In this document: in pieces, positions 1 to 5,500 of the stretch
Layout of the letters: the number at the start of each line of letters is the position of its first letter
Position numbering within the stretch: position 1 is the stretch's first letter
Source of the DNA: an uncultured Candidatus Midichloriaceae bacterium
GTDB taxonomy: Bacteria; Pseudomonadota; Alphaproteobacteria; Rickettsiales; Midichloriaceae
Assembly (NCBI GenBank): GCA_905479795.1
Contig: CAJQNX010000071.1
Coordinates: 1 to 7,993, forward strand
Length of the DNA: 7,993 nt
Reading direction: 5' to 3'
Position numbers and translations under genes: made by a program
The notes under the pieces: generated by a model
The model's input: the letters and a program-made list of their open reading frames with translations, nothing else
Databases searched by the model: none
What the model was told of the DNA's origin: nothing

Positions 1-368
1 CATCATCTGGAAATGAGAAGATATTATTGACAGAGCGTGGAGTTTCTTTTGGTTATAATACTTTAATTAATGATATGAGAGGCTTAGAGGTAATGAAGGA
101 AACTGGTTATCCAGTAGTATTTGATGCCACTCATTCCGTTCAACAACCCGGTGGTCTTGGTAATCAAAGTGGTGGGCAGCGTCAGTTTATAAAACCCCTT
201 GCAAGAGCGGCAACTTCAATAGGAATATCTACCTTATTTATTGAAACTCATGATAATCCTGATGTTGCTCCAAGCGATGGATCATGCATGCTTCATATAG
301 ATGATTTAAATCAACTACTTAAAGAGATCAAAGAATTTGATAATATAGCTAAAAAATATACAAACTAG
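1..368 (+). CDS. kdsA: 3-deoxy-8-phosphooctulonate synthase (KdsA), C-terminal part; 5' end outside window
   Basis: KdsA condenses phosphoenolpyruvate with arabinose 5-phosphate to give Kdo 8-phosphate, the first committed step to the Kdo of lipid A/LPS, in the cytoplasm. The frame is open from the left edge (first full codon at 3) and stops with TAG at 366-368, so about 121 residues, or the C-terminal ~45% of the usual ~280, are present. Visible blocks are TERGVSFGYNTLINDMRG, VVFDATHSVQQPGG, SGGQRQFIKPLARAA and LFIETHDNPDVAPSDG, in the order expected for the C-terminal half of the TIM barrel. The THSVQ-PGG and ETH...SDG blocks look like the metal-dependent class typified by the Aquifex enzyme; E. 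coli has a CRDPFG-type loop there. The His, Glu and Asp metal ligands appear present, but the class-defining N-terminal Cys lies outside the window, so the class is inferred. The stop is directly followed by the smpB ATG, implying one transcript. Confidence 0.95.
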   Translation, partial: SSGNEKILLTERGVSFGYNTLINDMRGLEVMKETGYPVVFDATHSVQQPGGLGNQSGGQRQFIKPLARAATSIGISTLFIETHDNPDVAPSDGSCMLHIDDLNQLLKEIKEFDNIAKKYTN

Positions 369-836
369 ATGAACCATTCTCAAGGCGACATTAAAATTAT
401 TGCTCAAAACAAAAAGGCCTATCACGAGTATGTAATAGAGGATAAAATAGAGGCAGGAATTGTATTAGCAGGATCTGAAGTTAAATCCTTAAGGTTTTCA
501 AAAGCTAGTATTAATGAATCATATGCGCATAGCATTGGGAATGAGATTTTTATATTAGGAGCTAATATTCCAGAATATAATAAAGCAAAGTCATTTAAGC
601 ATTCTCCAACAAGACAAAGAAAGCTTCTATTGCATAAAAGGGAAATCAAAAGATTGATTGGATTAATAAAGCGTAAAGGTCATACACTTATACCATTGTC
701 ATTATATTTTAATAAGAAAAATATAGCGAAAGTCTTATTGGGCATCGCCAAAGGTAAAAAGAAGCATGATAAGAGGGAGACTATAAAGCAAAGAGATTGG
801 GAGAGAGATAAGGCGCGAATACTCAAGAATTCCTAA
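369..836 (+). CDS. smpB: SsrA (tmRNA)-binding protein SmpB
   Basis: SmpB binds tmRNA and brings it to ribosomes stalled on broken mRNAs, enabling trans-translation and tagging of the nascent chain. The 155-residue product has normal length. It shows the N-terminal AYHEYVIEDKIEAGIVLAG followed by SEVKSLR (usual form GTEVKSLR), then SFKHSPTRQRKLLLHKREI in the central beta-barrel region. Near the end is the family tail HDKRETIKQRDWERDKARIL, the segment that reaches the decoding centre. The ATG at 369 immediately follows the kdsA TAG. No purine-rich Shine-Dalgarno sequence is visible in the preceding AT-rich stretch, so initiation probably relies on coupling to kdsA termination. The tmRNA gene itself is not seen in this window. 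Downstream there is no T-tracted hairpin, only a short stem at 854-871, and then the IS remnant. Confidence 0.97.
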   Translation: MNHSQGDIKIIAQNKKAYHEYVIEDKIEAGIVLAGSEVKSLRFSKASINESYAHSIGNEIFILGANIPEYNKAKSFKHSPTRQRKLLLHKREIKRLIGLIKRKGHTLIPLSLYFNKKNIAKVLLGIAKGKKKHDKRETIKQRDWERDKARILKNS

Positions 837-853
837 AATTTTCAATTACTCAA

Positions 854-871
854 GAGCGCGACAACTCGCTC
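854..871. repeat. Short inverted repeat 18 nt after smpB
   Basis: GAGCG at 854-858 pairs with CGCTC at 867-871 around an 8-nt loop. It is the only GC-rich stem soon after the smpB stop and could mark the 3' end of the kdsA-smpB transcript. It is not followed by a T tract on the + strand and has only five pairs, so an intrinsic terminator is not well supported. The rest of 837-897 shows nothing recognisable. Confidence 0.25.
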
Positions 872-897
872 AAACGACAATCTAAATCTGTTAAGCC

Positions 898-915
898 GCT
901 TTATTGCATTACCCC
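898..915 (+). repeat. Left terminal inverted repeat of the IS remnant
   Basis: GCTTTATTGCATTACCCC here aligns with the reverse complement of 1126-1143, GCTTTGTTGCATAACCTC, with three mismatches (positions 6, 13 and 17 of the repeat). It is the left end of the IS5-type remnant. Confidence 0.75.
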
Positions 916-958
916 CAAAAGTTATTTTTAAAGAAATGTATGCAAGATAGAAGGTTAG

Positions 959-1101
959 AATAAAAATGCAAAAATAGTTATTTATCCTAGAGAAAATGCA
1001 GTCTCGGGACTTATTGGGCAAAAAAGTGAAGCAGTTGTGCTACTTCAATTTTAAATAGATTTACAACATTGGGAATGCCTAATTCTAAGAAAGTTGCCTA
1101 A
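959..1101 (+). pseudogene. IS5-family transposase remnant (internal deletion plus frameshift)
   Basis: The first segment, 959-1039, reads NKNAKIVIYPRENAV then SGLI then GQKSEAVV. The second segment, 1042-1101, is in another frame and reads TSILNRFTTLGMPNSKKVA followed by TAA. IS5-family DDE transposases carry an I-x-PPRKNAV-type block in the catalytic domain and end in ...E-A-x-V-R-x-x-ILNR-x-T-x-LGMP..., so both ends of the C-terminal region are recognisable. The stretch that normally separates the PRENAV and SEAVV blocks is missing, pointing to an internal deletion. One missing base near 1040-1041 breaks the frame: restoring CGT gives VVRTSILNRF. An in-frame stop at 956-958 closes the upstream side and no N-terminal catalytic part is visible. 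It cannot make a working transposase. The family call comes from motif recall only. Confidence 0.72.
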
Positions 1102-1125
1102 TTTTTATTAAACATGATATCATGA

Positions 1126-1143
1126 GAGGTTATGCAACAAAGC
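1126..1143 (-). repeat. Right terminal inverted repeat of the IS remnant
   Basis: Read on the - strand this is GCTTTGTTGCATAACCTC, the partner of the repeat at 898-915 with 15 of 18 positions identical. Its outer edge is one nucleotide from the ssb stop codon (TAG on the - strand, 1147-1145). A perfect 12-bp palindrome, CATGATATCATG, sits just inside it at 1113-1124. Confidence 0.75.
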
Positions 1144-1144
1144 T

Positions 1145-1603
1145 CTAGAATGGAATTTCATCTTTTATATCGTCTGAATCAAATTGATCTTTTTTTGATT
1201 CTTGGTGATTATTTTCAAAATTGCCTACACTTGACTGTGAATCGTTATTTTTAGAGTCAAGTAATGTGAGTGTGCTATTATACTGAGTTAGTATTACCTC
1301 GGTGGTATATTTTTTTACACCTTCTTTATCTTGATACTCCCTAGTCTGCAACTTACCTTCAATGTATATTTTGCTTCCCTTTTTTACATAATTTTTAATA
1401 ATATTTACAAGTCCTGGAGCGAAAACCACCACTCTATGCCAATCTGTTTTTTCTTTTTGTTCTCCAGAATTTTTATCCTTCCATCTCTCACTCGTAGCAA
1501 TTGAAAAATTTGCAATCTCATTGCCACCTGTTTGAGAAATCCTGATCTCTGGTTGATTACCAACATTTCCTACTAATATGACTTTATTAACACTACCTGA
1601 CAT
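1145..1603 (-). CDS. ssb: Single-stranded DNA-binding protein SSB
   Basis: SSB coats single-stranded DNA during replication, repair and recombination and recruits partner proteins through its C-terminal tip. The 152-residue product has one N-terminal OB fold (about residues 4-112): NKVILVGNVGNQPEIR, then TSERW (Trp41), TDWHRVVVF (Trp55, His56, Phe61) and YVKKGSKIYIEGKLQTREYQD. The aromatic positions match the DNA-stacking Trp40, Trp54 and Phe60 of E. coli SSB. Residues ~114-147 form a polar, probably disordered linker. The last residues, DEIPF, are the acidic partner-binding tip, so the protein is complete. The start is ATG at 1603-1601; no strong Shine-Dalgarno sequence is seen upstream. The TAG stop lies one base outside the end of the IS remnant. 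It is downstream of and co-directional with an HU-like gene and holC, whose product is a known SSB partner. Confidence 0.97.
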   Translation of the reverse strand: MSGSVNKVILVGNVGNQPEIRISQTGGNEIANFSIATSERWKDKNSGEQKEKTDWHRVVVFAPGLVNIIKNYVKKGSKIYIEGKLQTREYQDKEGVKKYTTEVILTQYNSTLTLLDSKNNDSQSSVGNFENNHQESKKDQFDSDDIKDEIPF

Positions 1604-1620
1604 TATTTTTTAGTACCATG

Positions 1621-1652
1621 AAAAAAGCCCCTAAGTGCACAGTTAGCACACT
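1621..1652 (-). terminator. Weak hairpin plus T tract between the HU-like gene and ssb
   Basis: On the - strand AGTGTGC (1652-1646) can pair with GTGCACT (1640-1634) around TAACT, with two G-T wobbles. After seven bases (TAGGGGC) comes a run of six T (1626-1621). The stem is only seven pairs and lies too far from the T run for a textbook intrinsic terminator. It might give partial termination or attenuation before ssb, or mean nothing. Confidence 0.22.
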
Positions 1653-1673
1653 ATATATGACTATTATTAAATA

Positions 1674-1904
1674 TTATTTGTTATTTACAGTTGCTTTAAA
1701 TTCAGACCCAACAGAAAAGCTAACTCTTTTTTGAGCTGGAACTTTAGCTATAGTACCTCTTGGTGTTTTAACTTCCTTTGCGGCGGTATGTTTTGCTTTA
1801 AATGAACCAAATCCAATAAATCTTAGTTCATCTGAATCCTTCAATGAATGTGCAATACACTCTAAATCTTTTGATAAAATATCTAAGAATTCATTTTTGT
1901 TCAT
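1674..1904 (-). CDS. Short HU/IHF-family DNA-binding protein
   Basis: HU-family proteins are dimeric nucleoid proteins that bend DNA. The 76-residue product begins MNKNEFLDILSKD and continues DELRFIGFGSFKAKH, the family's GFG-T/S-F block at residues 31-35. The beta-arm follows with TPRG and VPAQKR, and it ends VGSEFKATVNNK, matching the usual G-x-x-L-K-x-x-V end. The chosen ATG (1904-1902) has GGAG five bases upstream (1913-1910) and fits the usual MNK family start. An in-frame TTG at 1955 would add 17 residues of no family resemblance. Against E. coli HU (90 residues) about 15 residues are missing between MNKxxFLDIL and the GFG block, where the helical dimerisation region lies, while the arm and C-terminus are near full length. 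It may therefore be a divergent HU-like protein rather than the main HU. It lies between holC and ssb on the same strand, with a candidate -10 box 30 bp upstream. Confidence 0.85.
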   Translation of the reverse strand: MNKNEFLDILSKDLECIAHSLKDSDELRFIGFGSFKAKHTAAKEVKTPRGTIAKVPAQKRVSFSVGSEFKATVNNK

Positions 1905-1909
1905 CTTGA

Positions 1910-1913
1910 CTCC
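1910..1913 (-). promoter_or_regulatory. Shine-Dalgarno GGAG fixing the HU-like start
   Basis: GGAG lies five bases before ATG 1904 on the - strand (GGAGTCAAG-ATG). It supports this ATG over the upstream in-frame TTG (1955) and ATG (1931). Confidence 0.7.
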
Positions 1914-1934
1914 ACTATAAATGTTAAACATATG

Positions 1935-1940
1935 ATTATA
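1935..1940 (-). promoter_or_regulatory. Candidate -10 box (TATAAT) for the HU-like gene
   Basis: A perfect TATAAT is read on the - strand 30 bases before the start codon. The best -35 look-alike, TTGCAA, is 20 bases further upstream, which is too far for a strong sigma-70 promoter. In such AT-rich DNA a lone TATAAT is weak evidence. A short inverted repeat TTGCA-ATATA-TGCAA at 1961-1975 overlaps the -35 look-alike and could be an operator or chance. Nothing else is recognisable in 1941-2049, and no terminator follows holC. Confidence 0.35.
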
Positions 1941-2049
1941 AACACTATCTATCAATAAAATTGCAATATATGCAACAAGTATTTTTAATTTTTACAAAAT
2001 TTACTTTATTTTGGTACAAAAAGGATTGGATAAAGTTACTTTGCCAAAC

Positions 2050-2517
2050 TCATTCTACAACTTTATTGTAATCTATTGTCCATGTATTATCAATATTTTG
2101 TATAAAAAATTTCATTTTGTTGTTAAATAATTTGCCATCCAATTTAGTAAACAAATATTCAGTATTTATAGTATCTGTTGTAATAATAAATATATCATTT
2201 ACTAAATCAACATTGAACTTTATGAGTAGGTCAATCGATGAAATTATTAAAAATTTATTGTGAAGCGCTAAATGATCAGAGTTTATTGCTATTATTAAAT
2301 CCTGTAATTCTTCATTAAATTTATCATTTTCCGTTGAATGAGGTATAAAAGACAATTGAGAAAAAGTCCACATCAAATTATCTAAATACTCCATTTCCTC
2401 TTTGCTTTTACATAATAAATTCACCTTCCCCCCAGCATCTAATATTTTCATAACTATTTTAGGAAAAGTTACTTTGTAAAGAGGTTTATGAATCTGATAA
2501 AGCGTTAAACTCTTCAT
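2050..2517 (-). CDS. holC: DNA polymerase III chi subunit (HolC)
   Basis: Chi is an accessory subunit of the clamp-loader part of DNA polymerase III; in E. coli it links the psi subunit to the SSB C-terminal tip. The 155-residue product matches the family layout. It has an N-terminal strand (SLTLYQIHKPLY), a helix ending KILDAGGKVNLLCKSKEEMEYLDNL with the pattern x-L-C-x-[ST]-x-E-E-x-x-x-L-D, then LMW (Trp50) and SFIPHS (57-61), where chi proteins carry W-T-F-x-x-x-S-F-[IL]-P-H. The second half (INTEYLFTKLDGK...WTIDYNKV) is less conserved. The ATG (2517-2515) directly follows the TAA of the glutamate dehydrogenase gene and no close Shine-Dalgarno sequence is seen, so translation is probably coupled to that gene. 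The TGA stop is at 2052-2050. The match is by motif and layout, so some doubt remains, but I know no better family. Confidence 0.85.
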   Translation of the reverse strand: MKSLTLYQIHKPLYKVTFPKIVMKILDAGGKVNLLCKSKEEMEYLDNLMWTFSQLSFIPHSTENDKFNEELQDLIIAINSDHLALHNKFLIISSIDLLIKFNVDLVNDIFIITTDTINTEYLFTKLDGKLFNNKMKFFIQNIDNTWTIDYNKVVE

Positions 2518-5500
2518 TTATACGTGCTTTGACCTTATTAATTCTTTTAATTTATTGATTATTACTTGAATTAATACAAAATTATTCTCATTGCTCTCTA
2601 ATAATATCTTGGCTATAAAATCATCAAAACTTTTTAATTTCATTTCATCTTTAATAAAACTAAAGCTATCAATATTTTTATAATCCTTTAATTGTTTATT
2701 AACAATATCAACAGTGATTTTTCTCAACTCATTTTCAATATAATCATAAGCTAATTTCTCTATATGATCAGCATCATTATTGTTATTAATCAATTCCAAA
2801 ATTTGCTCGATATATAGTCTATTTCTAATCTTAAAATATACCTTTGCTATATCATTTATGCTGATTTTAGAAGACTGCTTAATTGTTATGATATCAAAAA
2901 ATGAGTTTATTAAACTAAAATATACAATATTTAAAATTAGTTTTTTTGAATTTTCATCTTCCTTAATATATCCATTAATCTTTTTGGTTTGCTTTTTAAT
3001 TATTGTATCAAAATATTCACCTTTACTAAATAAATTACACAATTCAACAAATCCATTTTTCTGTTTTAAAACAATAGGGTCAATATCATTTATTTCAGAA
3101 TAATGCATTAAAATATAATTTATTCCTGTCTTAATAGTAGTCTGTAATTTATTTAACAACTTATATCTTGAATCTGATGAAATATCAAGAGAAGTGCCAT
3201 TTATATCTTTTAAAATATTTTTCACATCCACGCTCTGTATTATAATATAAAACGCTTTCATTATAGCTACAGCATTAAAGCCTTTTTCCTCTTTTAAAAG
3301 ATGGAAGGTTGTGCAGCCTAATGTATTCACAAATTCATTTGAAATTACTGTAATGATTATCTCATTACTAAGCTTATGCAACAATATTGATTGTTCAAAA
3401 TTCTGTTGTAAATATTTTGGAAAATATGAAAGCAATATTTTTTGAAAAAAATCTTCTTTTGTAAAATCAAATGAACTTAGTATTTTAGCAATAGAATTTT
3501 TTGCATATGCAACTAACACTGCAATTTCAGGCCTAGTTAGAGATTTTTTTTCAAGCTCAAGATTAGTTATCTCTTCTTGACTTGGTAAATTCTCAACTTC
3601 TCTTAGCAAATCTCCTTTTTCTTCAAGACAGTTTATTAACCAACTGTAATCCTTCAAATTGTTAATATCGGAATAACTTTCCATATTTAACAAAATAGAT
3701 TGATTATGATTATCTTCTAAAACTAAAGTTTCAATATCAGACGATAACCTACTTAAAATCTTATTTCTTTCTTCAAGATTAATGTTTTTTTGCTCTATTT
3801 CGTGTTGCAAAGCGATTTTTATATTTACTTCATGATCAGAACAGTCAACACCACCAGAATTATCTATAAAATCTGTATTAATTAAACCTCCCTGCCTAGC
3901 AAATTCTATCCTTCCCTTTTGTGTGAATCCTAAGTTTCCTCCTTCTCCTACCACTTTACATCTTAAATTTTTCCCCAAAATTCTTAAATTATCATTAGCT
4001 TTGTCACCAATCTCATTGTTATCCTCAAATTCACCCTTAACATATGTACCAATTCCTCCATTCCACAATAAATCAACGGGCGCTTTTAAAATGGCACTTA
4101 TTAATTGAGATGGAGATAATTTGTCAGCGCTTATCCCCAATGCAACTTTAACTTCAGGTGAAATACAAATTTCTTTGACTGTTCTTTCATAAATTCCCCC
4201 GCCTTTTGATATTAAATTTGAATTATAGTCTGTCCATTTTAAACGTGTATTATTAAATAGTCTTTGTCTTTCCTTAAAACTGATATCTGGATTTGGATTT
4301 GGATCAAGAAATATATGCAAGTGATTAAAGGCTGCCAGGAGTCTCATTTTATTGGATAATAGCATCCCATTTCCAAATACATCTCCAGACATATCGCCAA
4401 TTCCTACAGCTGTAATATTATCTTTATCTAAGTCTATATTTAGAGCGCTAAAATGATATTTTGCACATATCCAAGCACCTTTTGCCGTTATCCCAATTTT
4501 TTTATGATCATAACCAGCAGAACCCCCTGATGCAAATGCATCATCAAGCCAAAAATTATATTCCTTGGATACTTCATTGGCATAGTCAGAAAAAGTTGCA
4601 GTTCCTTTATCTGCAGCAACAACAAAGTATGGATCATTTTCATCATGTCTGATTATATTTTTTGGATTAATAATTTTCTTGTTAACAATGTTATCCGTTA
4701 TATCTAAAATACCCCTAAGGAAATTTTTATAGCAAGCAATACCTAATTTTAAAAAGTCCTTATCGTTGCTTGAATGATATTTAATAACAAATGCTCCTTT
4801 GCAACCAGAAGGTACTATTAATGAGTTTTTAGTCATTTGCGCTTTCATTAAATCTAGAACAACTTTTCTAAAATCTTCTGTTCTATCAGTCCATCTAATC
4901 CCTCCCCTTGCAATTTTAGCGCCTCTTAAATGTATCGCCTCAAACATAGAGGAATAGACAAAGGTATCAACTTCAGGCTTTGGAAGAGGCATATCTTCAA
5001 TCTCTCTTGAATGCATTTTTAAGGATATATAATTCTTGTAATAGCCTGTGGTTTTATCAATAAGAAAGAAATTTGTTCTCTTCGTTGCCAAAATTAAGCA
5101 CAAAAAAGTACTTAAAATTTTATCTTCCACAAACACTGATATTTTTGAAAGCATTTCTTTTATTTCACTTGAAATCTCTTTTTCGGCAGAACTTGTATAT
5201 TTTAAATCTGGATTAAATCTCAATCTAAATAAATTTATCAAACTCTTAGTAAGAATTGAATTTTTGACTAATGTGTTTAGTATGTATTCAATACTAAATT
5301 CAAATCTGATTTGTTTTAAATATTTTGCATACGCTCTTAAAAGATTAGCTTCTCTATAATTAATTCCAGTATAGAAAATTAAGTTATTAAAAACATCATT
5401 TTCAACTGCATTATTCCAAATTTTTTCTAAACCCTCTTCTAAATTAAGTTGCAAAGTATTATCAAAGGTAAATTCTCCAGATTTAGGCTTCGTTCTAAAA

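Larger units (their letters stand above)
898..1143 (+). mobile_element. Decayed, internally deleted IS5-family insertion sequence (~246 bp)
   Basis: The element is bounded by 18-bp inverted ends that match at 15 of 18 positions and encloses the tail of a transposase on the + strand. The transposase stop lies 24 bp inside the right end, as in intact IS5-type elements. The GCTTTGTTGCATAA-type end resembles, from memory, IS903-like members of the IS5 family (GGCTTTGTTG start). At ~246 bp against roughly 1 kb for an intact copy, most of the transposase gene is gone. No clear target-site duplication is visible: the flanks are TTAAGCC on the left and TCTAG on the right. It fills most of the 308-bp gap between smpB and ssb. 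It could have decayed in place or be a small non-autonomous derivative. The family assignment rests on the coding remnant and the ends, without a database comparison. Confidence 0.75.

Noticed and set aside
422..649. Open frame of 75 codons on the - strand inside smpB.
   Set aside because: It is a shadow of a clearly conserved smpB and has no recognisable features of its own.
1022..1052. Imperfect hairpin (AAAA-TGAAG-AG / CT-CTTCA-TTTT) that looks like a bidirectional terminator between smpB and ssb.
   Set aside because: It lies within the transposase coding remnant (KSEAVV...TSI), so the symmetry is more simply explained as chance; two mismatches also weaken it.
837..1144. Possible tmRNA (ssrA) or small RNA gene next to smpB.
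   Set aside because: No tRNA-like acceptor end, no tag-encoding frame and no conserved loop was seen; the stretch is accounted for by the IS remnant.
1969..1978. TATGCAACAA matching the IS end at 1131-1140, suggesting a second IS end upstream of the HU-like gene.
   Set aside because: The match stops after ten bases, no partner end or transposase sequence is nearby, and the same 10-mer also occurs inside the glutamate dehydrogenase gene near 3376.
2003..2036. ACTTTAT / ATAAAGT inverted repeat downstream of holC as a terminator.
   Set aside because: Seven AT-rich pairs around a 20-base loop with no T tract directly after the stem on the - strand.
2780..3103. Open frame of 107 codons on the + strand, rich in hydrophobic residues.
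   Set aside because: It is antisense to the intact glutamate dehydrogenase gene and shows no family motif; AT-rich antisense frames give this composition. The same holds for + strand frames at 3923-4108, 4461-4652 and 5048-5359.
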